Assembly (NCBI GenBank): GCA_021325275.1 | Contig: JAJPHL010000063.1 | Coordinates: 89,514 to 153,513 of the forward strand | Source: Terriglobia bacterium | Lineage (GTDB): Bacteria > Acidobacteriota > Terriglobia > JAJPHL01 | DNA: 64,000 bases | Reading direction: 5' to 3' | In this document: positions 18,238 to 26,326 of the stretch, piece after piece | How positions within the stretch are numbered: position 1 is the first letter of the stretch | How the letters are laid out: every line of letters starts with the position of its first letter | Notes under the pieces: generated by a model | The model's input: only the letters and a program-made list of their open reading frames with translations | What the model was told of the DNA's origin: nothing | The model's database searches: none | Made by a program: the position numbers and the translations under genes

Positions 18238-19863
18238 CTAAAGGCTTCCGCCCGGCGTAACCGGTTGCCCGATCACGTCGCCGGAAACCACAAGTTCCAC
18301 GCGGCGATTCTGCTGGCGTCCCGCGGCCGTGTCGTTCGACGTCACCGGACGCGTCTTGCCGAATCCACGCGCACTCACCATGTCGTGGGAGACACCTTGG
18401 CCAACGAGATAATCGCGCACCGCGCCGGCGCGTTCTTCGGAGAGCTTTTGGTTGTACTCTTCGCCGCCCACGCTGTCGGTGTGGCCTTCGACCTGGATTC
18501 TCAATCCGGGATGCGCCAGCAAAATGCCCGAGACTTTCGCCAGCTTCTCGCGCGCGCCCGGACGCAGCGTATAGCGCGCCGTGTCGAAGAGCACGTCGGA
18601 CATATTGACGATCAGTCCACGCGCTGTATCGCGCGTTTCCAAAATCATGTTCAGTTGGTTCAACAATTGCTGGCGTAGAGCGATTTTGTCCTGCTCGGCC
18701 TGTTGACGCATGCGCTCGGCTTCCGCGGCGGCTTGTTGGGCGCGCGCCGCGTCGGCTTGCGCTTGTTGCTGCTGCGCCACGGCCGCGGCGCGAGCGGCGT
18801 CGGCTTGCTGGCGTGCGCTTTCGGCTTGCATGCGCGCGGAGTCCGCGTCGGCCTTGGCTCGCTCAGCAGCGCGGCGTTCGCTCTCCGCGCTCATGCGATC
18901 GGCTTCGGCTTGGCGGCGTCGCGCCTCGGCGGCGTCGGCCTCGGCTTTCGCGGCGGATTCCCGCGCGGCTGCGGCGGCGCGTTCGTTGGCCAGCGTTTCT
19001 TCTTCGATGCGCTTCACCGTGATGATGCGCGCGTCCTCGGCCATCTGCACGGCTTCACGCGCTTCGGTGCCGATGGGACGCTTTCCGCCACGGCCGACCA
19101 GAAATCCCTCGGCGTTTTGCAGATCGATCAACGCTTTCTGGAACGTGTCGGCGGCGTAGCGATCAGCGCCCGTCCAGCGCGCGATCCTGACGGCGTTGCG
19201 CGCTTCGTACAACTCGATCGGCGTGCGCGAATCCATGATGATGGGCTGCAACTCGCGCGGATTGGCGGTCATCACGTATTGGCCGCGCTTCAGCAATTCG
19301 TATTTCGCTTCAATCGGCTTGATGGTTCCTTCGGTGTCGTAACGGATAAAGTTTTCCATCACAACCACGTCGCTCGGCGTGGTAACGGCGAAGTACGGTT
19401 CCGCCGTGACGATCAAACCGAACGCCTGCAGGTCGCTGGTCGCGTGCAAGCTCGACTTCATACCGCCGTTCAACAGCACTTCGCCGAGGTTTTCCGCTCG
19501 GCCTTCCGGCGTGATGGCCCAAAGGACATACGTGAGATACTCGGGGCCGTAGGTTGTGGGCGGCTGCATGTGTTCCATGTCCGCGTCGACCTTCAGAACG
19601 CCTTGTTTGCTTTCCACTCGCGCTTCGCCCGTGGCTTGCGGCATCAGCGCGGTTCCGCGAAACGCGACATGCGTCGATCCGCTGCGATGGTTGTAGTTCA
19701 CCGCCATCGTGGTGCGCGACACGACGGTCACGCGATAGACGGGCACCGGTTCGCCGGTCTGAACTACGCCCGGGGCTTGCATGGGGTTGGGGGCCGCCGG
19801 CGCTTGCGCGCCGGCGAAAGATCCTGCCAAGAGTCCACACAGGAAGAATGTTTGGAGTTTCAT
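18238..19863 (-). CDS. OmpA-family outer-membrane protein with Ala-rich coiled coil
   Basis: A 541-residue exported protein. It has a signal peptide (MKLQTFFLCGLLAGSFAGAQA), an N-terminal beta-rich region with YNHRSGSTHVAFRGTAL, then a long Ala/Glu/Gln/Arg-rich coiled coil (about residues 270-400, repeated AEADRMSAES, AERAKADADS and QAESARQQAD units). The C-terminus is an OmpA peptidoglycan-binding domain: VLFDTARYTLRPGAREKL, VEGHTDSVGGEEYNQKLSEER, and ARGFGKTRPVTSNDTAAGR. It probably tethers the outer membrane to peptidoglycan across the periplasm, with the coiled coil as a spacer. An AAGGAG ribosome site precedes ATG. Only 72 bp separate it from the LPKTA protein downstream, so the two may be co-transcribed. 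Confidence 0.85.
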   Translation of the reverse strand: MKLQTFFLCGLLAGSFAGAQAPAAPNPMQAPGVVQTGEPVPVYRVTVVSRTTMAVNYNHRSGSTHVAFRGTALMPQATGEARVESKQGVLKVDADMEHMQPPTTYGPEYLTYVLWAITPEGRAENLGEVLLNGGMKSSLHATSDLQAFGLIVTAEPYFAVTTPSDVVVMENFIRYDTEGTIKPIEAKYELLKRGQYVMTANPRELQPIIMDSRTPIELYEARNAVRIARWTGADRYAADTFQKALIDLQNAEGFLVGRGGKRPIGTEAREAVQMAEDARIITVKRIEEETLANERAAAAARESAAKAEADAAEARRRQAEADRMSAESERRAAERAKADADSARMQAESARQQADAARAAAVAQQQQAQADAARAQQAAAEAERMRQQAEQDKIALRQQLLNQLNMILETRDTARGLIVNMSDVLFDTARYTLRPGAREKLAKVSGILLAHPGLRIQVEGHTDSVGGEEYNQKLSEERAGAVRDYLVGQGVSHDMVSARGFGKTRPVTSNDTAAGRQQNRRVELVVSGDVIGQPVTPGGSL

Positions 19864-19927
19864 TGTGCCTCGCTCCTTTAGTCAAAGATTCCTTACTAAA
19901 TTCCCGCCTGCGTGATTCCGGGCGCCG

Positions 19928-20635
19928 CTACTTCTTTTCGGTGTAGCGATTCAGCTCTTCCATCAGGCGACCCGAGCCCTGCGGCGGCGCGGCTTCGCGC
20001 TCCTTCACGATCTGGCGATTCGTGAGGCGTTCGCCGTAGAGCGCCGCGTTGTCGTCGAGATCCTGGCGCAGTGTCGCGCCGGTCAGCGACACGCCCGCGA
20101 ACAATCCACGGGTGCGCGACCACGAAAGAATCTCCGCCGTCATCTGCGCGTCGGTTTGCGCGCTCGCGTCGCGACCCACGGGACCGGCCGCGATGGAACC
20201 TTCGCCGCCGAGCGTGAATTTGTCGTTGAGCAGCTTGTTCACGCCGCCCTCGTTCATGACTAAGAGCACAACGTCGGTATCCGATCCGCCGATCTGGAAA
20301 CCGAAGCTGCCGCCTTCAATGCGGATTGCCGCGGGCGGCGACCAGCGTCCATTCACTTCGCGGCGGCAAGAAATGAAGCCCTTGCCGTACTTCGCGCCGA
20401 CAATGAACGCCGCTTTCTTCACACTCGGAACGATCGCGATGCAATGCGCTTTGGCCATCAGATCGTGGGGAATGCCGTGATCGGGCGAGGCCATGATTTC
20501 CGAAAATACCGTGGCCGATTCATCCAGACGTTTCGTGGTGTCGGCGGTGTCCGCCGCGGCGGCGCGCAGCAACGGAACAAAGCTCGTTACCGCAAACGCG
20601 CCCACCGTGAGCAAATACGCAAAATTCTTTTTCAT
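19928..20635 (-). CDS. SYLF-domain (YSC84-like) exported protein
   Basis: A 235-residue exported protein with a signal peptide (MKKNFAYLLTVGAFAVTSF). The mature part is a SYLF/YSC84 domain: AKAHCIAIVPSVKKAAFIVGAKYGKGFISCR, WSPPAAIRIEGGSFGFQIGG and GLFAGVSLTGATLRQD. SYLF domains in eukaryotes bind lipids; bacterial members are periplasmic or outer-membrane associated and of unknown function. I placed the start at ATG 20635 because GGAGGGT lies just upstream and the signal peptide begins there; a TTG at 20716 would add a non-signal extension. It follows the gas-vesicle operon on the same strand after about 220 bp, which contains a GTGCA-like dyad (site f). Confidence 0.85.
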   Translation of the reverse strand: MKKNFAYLLTVGAFAVTSFVPLLRAAAADTADTTKRLDESATVFSEIMASPDHGIPHDLMAKAHCIAIVPSVKKAAFIVGAKYGKGFISCRREVNGRWSPPAAIRIEGGSFGFQIGGSDTDVVLLVMNEGGVNKLLNDKFTLGGEGSIAAGPVGRDASAQTDAQMTAEILSWSRTRGLFAGVSLTGATLRQDLDDNAALYGERLTNRQIVKEREAAPPQGSGRLMEELNRYTEKK

Positions 20636-20855
20636 GCGAATACCCTCCGTGTTTGGGCGCGCCAAGGCGGCCCTTTGAATACCGTTCAAAAAGATCAGTG
20701 CAAACGGAGTTCCCAAACGGGGGACCTGCGGAAGTCCTCAGGTCGCTTGATTGCCAAGGGCTTGCATGTATGGCGGATTTCGCGACCCGTTGGAGTTGCA
20801 CGCAGGACCATGCAGGCGTGCAAAAACGAGCAGGGAAATGCAAGAATTGCGCGGT
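20636..20855. promoter_or_regulatory. gap upstream of the SYLF gene with GCACGCAGG-dyad, site f
   Basis: A 220-bp gap with no convincing gene. At 20796-20815 it holds TTGCA-N10-TGCAG, an imperfect member of the GTGCA-N10-TGCAC family. Its 10-base spacer CGCAGGACCA differs by one base from the spacer of site e (37856-37875, CGCAGGTCCA). GTGCAAA follows each copy. No strong terminator is visible after gvpK. Confidence 0.4.
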
Positions 20856-21182
20856 TTACGACAACCGGCCCAAAGGACCTAGGTCGAGATTCAAATCTTC
20901 CGGCTTCAAATCGAATTGCGCGGCCAGCCCGTGGATGGTTTCTTCAATGCGCATGATCGCGAGACCGAGATTTTCGGTTTCTTGTGGCGTGAGCGTGCCT
21001 TTTTCCATGCGGCGAATCGCTTGGCGCTCGAGAAGCTTGCGCAGGAACTCGATCAGCGTAAGGACAAGTTTGATGACGGAGCGTTGCACGTCGTCGGGGT
21101 TCGCGTTCCACCGCGCGGTTGCAGCTTTAACGGTCTTCTTGCGCAGTTCGCTGCGCAGCGATTCCACTTGAAAAGTTTTCAT
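20856..21182 (-). CDS. gvpK: gas vesicle protein GvpK
   Basis: A 108-residue GvpK, an accessory protein of gas-vesicle assembly. The family core is present: NPDDVQRSVIKLVLTLIEFL, RKLLERQAIRRME and the C-terminal DLNLDLGPLGRL. The ATG at 21182 overlaps the stop of the preceding gvpF/L gene in an ATGA junction, which indicates translational coupling and decides the start over an upstream in-frame codon at 21218. It is the last gene of the gvp operon. GvpK is needed for vesicle formation in the systems studied; its exact role is not settled. Confidence 0.93.
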   Translation of the reverse strand: MKTFQVESLRSELRKKTVKAATARWNANPDDVQRSVIKLVLTLIEFLRKLLERQAIRRMEKGTLTPQETENLGLAIMRIEETIHGLAAQFDLKPEDLNLDLGPLGRLS

Positions 21183-21775
21183 GATTGCTCCCAACGTCCA
21201 AAGGCGTACGGCGGCCAAGGACCAGTGGCCGCGAATTGTACTTCGCCGCTCGGCGCCTCGGCGACGGCGGCAAGATAGTCGGCGCTGCGTCCGCGTTCAA
21301 TTAAATGATAGACACTCGCCAGCAAGGGAGGCGCGCCGTGGCGCTCGACATGCTCGGCGCGGACGAAAGGACGAAGCGCGTCGAGAGAGGGAATTTCCCG
21401 CAGCTTGGCGGAAAGGTATCGTGTACCCGGGCCGCCTTCGGTGTTCTCCGGTGGTGCGACGCGATTACCGAAAACGCGCAGCGTCATTTGTTCGCGTCCC
21501 GCGACCATTTGCAGCGCGCGCTGCCAATGCGATGCGCGCGTGCTCAAGAGACGCGCCAAAGCGTCGTCGTCCTCCACGATCGAGCCGAACCGGGCCGGAA
21601 GAATCGCGTGCGACTCCGCGGCGAGCTGGCGCACGATCCGATCGTGATCGCGCAACGACGATTCGTCGATGGCTGGGCACTCCTCCACGTCTTTCACGGC
21701 CGCGAAAACCCCGGCGTTACCAACGCAGCGTAGATCTTTCGGCTTGGAATCGAGAATGGCGTAGACGTACAGCAT
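21179..21775 (-). CDS. gvpL/F: gas vesicle protein GvpL/GvpF family, copy 3
   Basis: A 198-residue GvpL/F protein, the shortest of three in this operon. It begins MLYVYAILDS, the usual first beta strand, has the LPARFGSIVEDDDALARLL block equivalent to LPMRFGTVF in other members, and ends with the family signature FAATGPWPPYAFGRW. GvpF/L proteins bind GvpA and help nucleate or assemble the shell. It starts immediately after the stop of the short gvpA-like gene and overlaps gvpK by 4 bp. At under 200 residues it is near the lower end of the family. Confidence 0.92.
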   Translation of the reverse strand: MLYVYAILDSKPKDLRCVGNAGVFAAVKDVEECPAIDESSLRDHDRIVRQLAAESHAILPARFGSIVEDDDALARLLSTRASHWQRALQMVAGREQMTLRVFGNRVAPPENTEGGPGTRYLSAKLREIPSLDALRPFVRAEHVERHGAPPLLASVYHLIERGRSADYLAAVAEAPSGEVQFAATGPWPPYAFGRWEQS

Positions 21776-21973
21776 CTATTTGGCCTCCACTCGATCGGCG
21801 GAGCAGAGCACGACACTGAGTCCCAAATAAATCAAATCAATGTCGGCGACGCCGAGCACTACGTCGCCGGTAATCACAACGCCCATGTTCAAGACGTGAT
21901 CGACGATATCGAGCAGCGAGGCGTCGGCGTGCTCGATGATTTGTTGCGCCTCGCGGCCGGCAATCTGTTTCAT
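21776..21973 (-). CDS. short GvpA/GvpJ-family gas vesicle protein
   Basis: A 65-residue member of the GvpA/GvpJ/GvpM family. Core: ASLLDIVDHVLNMGVVITGDVVLGVADIDLIYLGLSVVLCSADRV, matching the alpha-beta-beta-alpha shell fold. It carries VITGDVVLGVADIDLIYL rather than the [15 protein letters not shown] of a main shell protein, so it is more like GvpJ/M minor components. The ATG at 21973 overlaps the upstream gvpF/L stop (ATGA), which fixes the start and excludes the 63 upstream codons of the open frame. It lacks the C-terminal tails of the two other family members at 28607 and 28980. Confidence 0.9.
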   Translation of the reverse strand: MKQIAGREAQQIIEHADASLLDIVDHVLNMGVVITGDVVLGVADIDLIYLGLSVVLCSADRVEAK

Positions 21974-22761
21974 AGCGCCTTCTTGACAAAATTGTACGGC
22001 GGCCACGGGCCGCTCAGCGTGACGTCGAAGGACGCCGACAAACGGCGGGTGAGTTTTTCGACGCCTAAGCGAAAGTTCTTCTCTCTCGCGGATGGAATCA
22101 GGAACGCCGCGTCGAGAATCACCGACGCGCCTCCTTCGCCATGGACAATCGGCAATTCGCAAGCGTCTTTTGCGTGGCGCGCCAACTCGCGATACGATTT
22201 CGCTGACTCCGTGACGGCGTCGCGGCGCAAGTTCTGCGTGAAGTCGCGCTCTTGTTTCTTGAGCAGCAAGAATTGTGTTCCTTTACTCGTACGGGCCGGA
22301 GTTTTCGCAGAGGCCCGCGCGGCCGCGGCGGCACGCGAAGGATTCAGTGCAATTCGCACGCCAAATTCCTGGCATCCCGCGACATGCTTGATGGCTTTGT
22401 TCAGCGCGGTGCGATGAGCGCGGACGTAATCGAGCGCCCGTGCGTCGGTGGAGAACAGCGTGAACAGCTTCATCGGGATCACGGTACGTTTGGGCGCAGC
22501 GAAGTGTTCGATCACACGTTCGTGGGCCATGGCGCACGCGGCGACCCAGTCGAGGTCTTGCAATCCTTTGGAAATCGGGCCTTCACCGTAGCGCGAGAGC
22601 GGAGCATCCGCCGCCACGACGTAGAGTGATTGTCCGGCGTCGAGGAGGCGCGGCGCCGACATGCGGTCCAATCCGGGACCTGCGCCCTCGCAAGATGGCG
22701 CGGATGCCGCATGCACGAGGCAATAAAGGTACGTCGCCGATTTCTTCACCTGATCTCCCAT
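21970..22761 (-). CDS. gvpL/F: gas vesicle protein GvpL/GvpF family, copy 2
   Basis: A 263-residue GvpL/F protein. It opens MGDQVKKSATYLYCLVHAA, contains VIPMKLFTLFSTDARALDYV (the usual V-P-hydrophobic-x-F-GT-hydrophobic-F segment), the helical arm with RDFTQNLRRDAVTESAKSY, and ends TLSGPWPPYNFVKKAL, the GPWPPY signature. I set the start at ATG 22761, inside the last codons of the ArsA-like gene (16-bp overlap), because the alignable family sequence begins there; longer starts read into the ATPase gene. The stop overlaps the short gvpA-like start by 4 bp, so the genes are translationally coupled. Confidence 0.9.
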   Translation of the reverse strand: MGDQVKKSATYLYCLVHAASAPSCEGAGPGLDRMSAPRLLDAGQSLYVVAADAPLSRYGEGPISKGLQDLDWVAACAMAHERVIEHFAAPKRTVIPMKLFTLFSTDARALDYVRAHRTALNKAIKHVAGCQEFGVRIALNPSRAAAAARASAKTPARTSKGTQFLLLKKQERDFTQNLRRDAVTESAKSYRELARHAKDACELPIVHGEGGASVILDAAFLIPSAREKNFRLGVEKLTRRLSASFDVTLSGPWPPYNFVKKAL

Positions 22762-24647
22762 GTTTTTCCCCAATGCAACAACTCCTTGATTCCGCGCGGA
22801 GGCGGCGCGGCTTCCGGCGCGAGCACCTTGGCATGACCCGGCGCGAGTGCGCGAATCTCGCGCTCTTCCATCGCCGCGACGCGGCGGCATCGCGCGCATT
22901 CACCCGACGCAACCGCGTTCACCAGCACGCCCGACACTGGAATTTTCATCCGAGCGACGCTCTGCAGCAAGCGCGCTGTTTCCAGGCGCGGCAGCTCGGC
23001 GGCGCGCGTGACGGCGACTAAGCAGGTCTGTTGCGGATCGCGCAACAAGTCGAGGAACTGGCGCATCTGTCGCGCTAACTCCAACAGGTCCGGCGCGAGC
23101 CGGCCGAGTCCTGTCACCTTCCGATATTTTAGAAGAATCGCGAGCAGCGTGTGAACCCATTCCAGCGCTTTGCCGGGCATTTCAAGCAGGCGAAGCGCGT
23201 GGCCGGTGGGTGCGGTGTCGACAATTACTTGATCGGCGGTGGGTGCGCCCGCGCCAGGAACGAGCGCATCGCTGATCGAGAGGATTCCGAAAATTTCGTC
23301 GAGCCCCGGCGGCGACAGGTCGATGAGGTCGCGGGCTACGGCGCGATCGTAGGTCGCATCGAGGTTCGACCCGCCTTGCAGCGAATCGAAAAGCTCATCG
23401 ATGGCATCGATGTAGCGCTCGCGACGCGCGCGAAAAAGCGCGGCGGCGTCAACCTCGCGGGTGCGCAGAGCGGGGAAGCCGGGCAGGGCGCGCTCCTCAT
23501 CGCTAAGTTTGAGGTCGAGCGCGTCGGAGAGCGAGTGCGCCGGATCGGTGGACAGCAATAGGATCTTTCGCCGCTTGTGGCGTTCCGCTAACAGAAGCGC
23601 GGCCGAGGCGGCGCATGTTGTTTTGCCGACACCACCTTTTCCAGCGAACATCAGCAACCGGCAGGTTTCCGGCGCAATCACTTCCAGCGGGTGCCGCGGC
23701 GTCGCCCGGCGCTTCGGCGCCGCTGAGCGCACAGGCGCGGGAAGCAGCTCGGGGATCACGCGGACACTCGAAAAATCCTTTCGGACTTGGCGCAACACCT
23801 CCGCCTCCGCGCGGACTTTCGGCGAACACTTCGAGCAATGGCCGCGCGGCGCGGCGCGCACGCGGTTCACGATGAAGTCGGAAATCGCAATGGCTTCTTC
23901 GTGGAGTGCCGCGACGGCATCACGCGTTTCTTCGAGCGGCAGCGCTTCCGGCAGCAAGACCCAATGGAAGCGGGCGCGTTCTGAATCGCGCAAGGTGTCG
24001 AACAACTCGCGGCCTTCCATCGCCAATTCCGAAATCACCGCGTCGCCGGAATCGGCGCGATACGTCCCGCCGAGACTCTCCGCCAGAAAGCGGTGCTTGG
24101 CTTGCATATCGTTGAAGATTTCCGCGATGCGGCTCAGCGTTTCGGGCATGGCCAGCAGGCGCAGCGTGTGACCCGTCGGCGCGGTGTCGACAACCACTCG
24201 CGTGTACGGTTTGGAACTCGCCAACCGGCGCAGTTCCACTAATCCCATTAATTCGTCGACGCCAGGAAGCGAGAGGCGCAGCAATTGCGCGATGTCGTCG
24301 GAGTCGAGATAGGTTCCATGCTCGGCGATTGTTTCGAGTCCGCGTTTGTGCCGCGCGATCCAACGCGTGAGGGCGCCGTCGGCATCGAGTTCCACGGCGT
24401 CCAGTCCGGCCACACGCTTCACTTTTGAAGAGAGCTTGTGCTTCAGCGCGTCGCCGAGTGAATGCGCGGGATCGGTGGAGACAATCAACACGCGCTGGCG
24501 GGATTTCGTAAGTTCTCGCGCGGCAGCCACCGAGCAGGTGGTCTTGCCCACGCCGCCTTTGCCGCCGAAAAAAATGAATTGCTGCGGAGGCGTTTGCCTA
24601 GCGGCGGCGCGGCCGGCGTTCACCATGCTCGACGATATCTTCCGCAT
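22746..24647 (-). CDS. tandem ArsA/Get3-like ATPase in the gvp operon
   Basis: A protein of about 630 residues made of two ArsA/Get3 ATPase units. Each half has the deviant Walker A GKGGVGKTTC, the switch STDPAHSLxDAL and the DTAPTGHxLRLL block. Each half also has a CxxC pair at the place where Get3 binds its dimer zinc: GHCSKCSPK in the first and GECARCRRV in the second. ArsA pumps arsenite with ArsB; Get3 carries tail-anchored membrane proteins. No arsB, arsD or arsR is nearby, and the gene is embedded in the gas-vesicle operon, so a chaperone or assembly role is more likely. The start is uncertain (ATG 24647 or 24626) because a 21-bp tandem duplication repeats the start region inside the end of gvpG. 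Confidence 0.88.
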   Translation of the reverse strand: MRKISSSMVNAGRAAARQTPPQQFIFFGGKGGVGKTTCSVAAARELTKSRQRVLIVSTDPAHSLGDALKHKLSSKVKRVAGLDAVELDADGALTRWIARHKRGLETIAEHGTYLDSDDIAQLLRLSLPGVDELMGLVELRRLASSKPYTRVVVDTAPTGHTLRLLAMPETLSRIAEIFNDMQAKHRFLAESLGGTYRADSGDAVISELAMEGRELFDTLRDSERARFHWVLLPEALPLEETRDAVAALHEEAIAISDFIVNRVRAAPRGHCSKCSPKVRAEAEVLRQVRKDFSSVRVIPELLPAPVRSAAPKRRATPRHPLEVIAPETCRLLMFAGKGGVGKTTCAASAALLLAERHKRRKILLLSTDPAHSLSDALDLKLSDEERALPGFPALRTREVDAAALFRARRERYIDAIDELFDSLQGGSNLDATYDRAVARDLIDLSPPGLDEIFGILSISDALVPGAGAPTADQVIVDTAPTGHALRLLEMPGKALEWVHTLLAILLKYRKVTGLGRLAPDLLELARQMRQFLDLLRDPQQTCLVAVTRAAELPRLETARLLQSVARMKIPVSGVLVNAVASGECARCRRVAAMEEREIRALAPGHAKVLAPEAAPPPRGIKELLHWGKTWEIR

Positions 24648-24972
24648 GCTCGACGATGTCTTCCGCGCGCGCGTGACCCGTTTCGTCACCTTCAAAGGTG
24701 ACCTCCGCTCCGGTGATTCGAAGTTCACCCTCTTCCACGTCTTCCTGCGTGGCCATCTGCCGTTCGCGGATTTCGCGCAGTTGCGCGAGCACCTGATCTT
24801 CCACCTCGCGGAATTCCTGCTCGGTGATCTCGCCCAATTCCAGGCGCATCTGCGCGGCCATCAATTCCTCGCGCAGCGCGGTATCGTCGTTCATCTCCTT
24901 GTCCACGGCGGTAGCGATTTTGTCGAAGCAAAACTTGATGCCGCCGATGATCAGGGAGTCGATCAGGATCAT
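24598..24972 (-). CDS. gvpG: gas vesicle protein GvpG
   Basis: A 124-residue GvpG. It starts MILIDSLIIGGIKFCFDKIA, the family's hydrophobic opening, followed by the charged helical part LREELMAAQMRLELGEIT and EFREVEDQVLAQLREIRE. It is longer than typical GvpG (about 80-90 residues). The extra C-terminal part is acidic and carries an in-frame duplication AEDIVEH-AEDIVEH. The ATG at 24972 overlaps the upstream gvpF/L stop (ATGA). Its 3' end overlaps the ATPase start by about 30-50 bp. GvpG is an accessory assembly protein. Confidence 0.9.
   Translation of the reverse strand: MILIDSLIIGGIKFCFDKIATAVDKEMNDDTALREELMAAQMRLELGEITEQEFREVEDQVLAQLREIRERQMATQEDVEEGELRITGAEVTFEGDETGHARAEDIVEHAEDIVEHGERRPRRR
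24605..24650. repeat. 21-bp tandem duplication at the gvpG/ATPase junction
   Basis: Two adjacent 21-bp units (GAAGAyATCGTCGAGCATGs on the minus strand, approximate limits) encode AEDIVEH twice in gvpG. Each also supplies an ATG for the overlapping ATPase gene in another frame, so the number of units sets the number of possible ATPase starts. Seen directly; functional meaning inferred. Confidence 0.6.
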
Positions 24973-25880
24973 TTGGCGTCCTTGGCGCGCTCCAGTTTCA
25001 AGCGGATGTTCACGAAATTGTAGGGCGGCCACGGCCCGGTGTAGCGGAAATTCAGCTTGCTGTAGCGCACGCCGATCTCTTTCATCTTGGCGTCGAAGAC
25101 GCCCTCTTTGTCGCGCGGCACCAGAAACGCCGCGTTCAAGATCATTTTATCGCCGATCGGTTTGTTCCAGCGCGACGCGACCGAGACGTCGCTCAATTCA
25201 TCCATAATGCTCTTCACGAAACGCTCGGACCGCGCTTCGAGCGCCGCCGCCACCAAGCGGTCGTACTGCACGCGCGCAAAATAGGTGGATCCCTTTTGCG
25301 AACTCAGCTCCGTCTTCAGGCGGCGGATGTCTTCTTCTTCCTGCTCGATCACCCGCACGATCTCCTGCGATTCCCAGAGCACTTTCAAACCGAACTCCAG
25401 CTTGTCTTGCATCTTCGAGAGCACGTCGAGGAACGCGTCGTACGCGGACCGCAGCAGCTCGACGATGTCCTCGCGCGTCTTGAACACGGTGCCGAACGAC
25501 ATCGGGATCACGGTGTGTGTCTTCATCACCGTTTCGTTGACGCTTTCATGGGCCAGCACGTTTTCCCGCGTGGCGTCGTAAACTTGCAGCGGCGTATCGG
25601 AGACCACCGCGGCGATGTCCTTGTAGTTGATGGTGCGGACGTCGGTGGGCTTGGTGCCGATGCCGATGCGGCCGAACTGCAACGGGTCGGCGGAATGAAT
25701 CACGCAGTAGACGTACTTTCCCTGACCATCCGCGGCCGCAGCGGCGGTGTGACCCTCATGCTTGTGCGCTTTCGCAACGGCCGGCGCTGGTGCGGTACGC
25801 GCTTTGGCGGATGGGGCGTCAGCCGCCGCCGCACCAGGTTTTGTCTTGGCTTTGCTCGAAGAGGGGGACGTTTTCTTCAT
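24969..25880 (-). CDS. gvpL/F: gas vesicle protein GvpL/GvpF family, copy 1 (with N-terminal extension)
   Basis: A GvpL/F protein of about 303 residues. The first about 50 residues are a low-complexity Lys/Ala/Pro-rich extension (KKTSPSSSKAKTKPGAAAA and AHKHEGHTAAAAADGQG) not usual in the family. The conserved part begins GKYVYCVIHS, includes TVIPMSFGTVFKTREDIVELL and a long coiled helix (VIEQEEEDIRRLKTELSSQ), and ends RYTGPWPPYNFVNIRLKLE. I prefer ATG 25880 to the TTG at 25892. It lies 14-26 bp after the response-regulator gene and overlaps gvpG by 4 bp. The basic extension may contact nucleic acid or the acidic gvpG tail, but that is speculation. Confidence 0.92.
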   Translation of the reverse strand: MKKTSPSSSKAKTKPGAAAADAPSAKARTAPAPAVAKAHKHEGHTAAAAADGQGKYVYCVIHSADPLQFGRIGIGTKPTDVRTINYKDIAAVVSDTPLQVYDATRENVLAHESVNETVMKTHTVIPMSFGTVFKTREDIVELLRSAYDAFLDVLSKMQDKLEFGLKVLWESQEIVRVIEQEEEDIRRLKTELSSQKGSTYFARVQYDRLVAAALEARSERFVKSIMDELSDVSVASRWNKPIGDKMILNAAFLVPRDKEGVFDAKMKEIGVRYSKLNFRYTGPWPPYNFVNIRLKLERAKDAK

Positions 25881-25906
25881 ATTCAGGTTCAACCTATGAT
25901 TTCAAC

Positions 25907-26317
25907 TCAGGCTCCTTGCGTCTTGCTTCGTCCAGGACGATCCTCCAGGATGCGCGCGATCTCGCGCGCCAGCTCGTCGGGCGGGCACGGCTTAGTGATG
26001 AAGCGATCGCATCCCGCTTCGCCCGCCGTTTCCGCCACGCCGTCTTGCGCGTGCGCGGTGAGCGCGATCACCGGAATGTGTTTCGTGATTCCGTTTTGCT
26101 TCAGGCGCCGCGTCGCTTCCCAGCCGTCCATCACCGGCAGCGACAAATCCATCACGATTAAGTCGGGCGCCAGTTGCGCCGCTTTGTCGAGCGCTTCTTG
26201 TCCGTCGCCGGCGAGCGCGACTTGAAATCCGTCGTGGACCAAATACTGGGTATAGATGTCGCGGTTGTCCGCCACATCGTCGACTACTAAAATGAGCCCA
26301 CGCCGTTTCTTCTTCAT
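25907..26317 (-). CDS. single-domain response regulator (CheY-like) in the gvp operon
   Basis: A 136-residue stand-alone receiver with every key residue: acidic pair Asp13-Asp14 (ILVVDDVADNRD), phospho-acceptor Asp57 (LIVMDLSLPVMDGWEA), the Thr of VIALTAHA, and Lys of FITKPCPPDEL. There is no output domain, so it must act by protein contact. It starts 9 bp after the histidine-kinase stop and is followed 14-26 bp later by gvpF/L, so it is physically part of the gas-vesicle operon and is the likely partner of that kinase. Its target could be vesicle assembly or, equally, a regulator elsewhere. Confidence 0.9.
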   Translation of the reverse strand: MKKKRRGLILVVDDVADNRDIYTQYLVHDGFQVALAGDGQEALDKAAQLAPDLIVMDLSLPVMDGWEATRRLKQNGITKHIPVIALTAHAQDGVAETAGEAGCDRFITKPCPPDELAREIARILEDRPGRSKTQGA

Positions 26318-26326
26318 GTTTCTTCT

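Noticed and set aside
22746..24647. Arsenic-resistance ArsA
   Set aside because: No arsB, arsC, arsD or arsR nearby and the gene is embedded in a gvp operon with translational overlaps.
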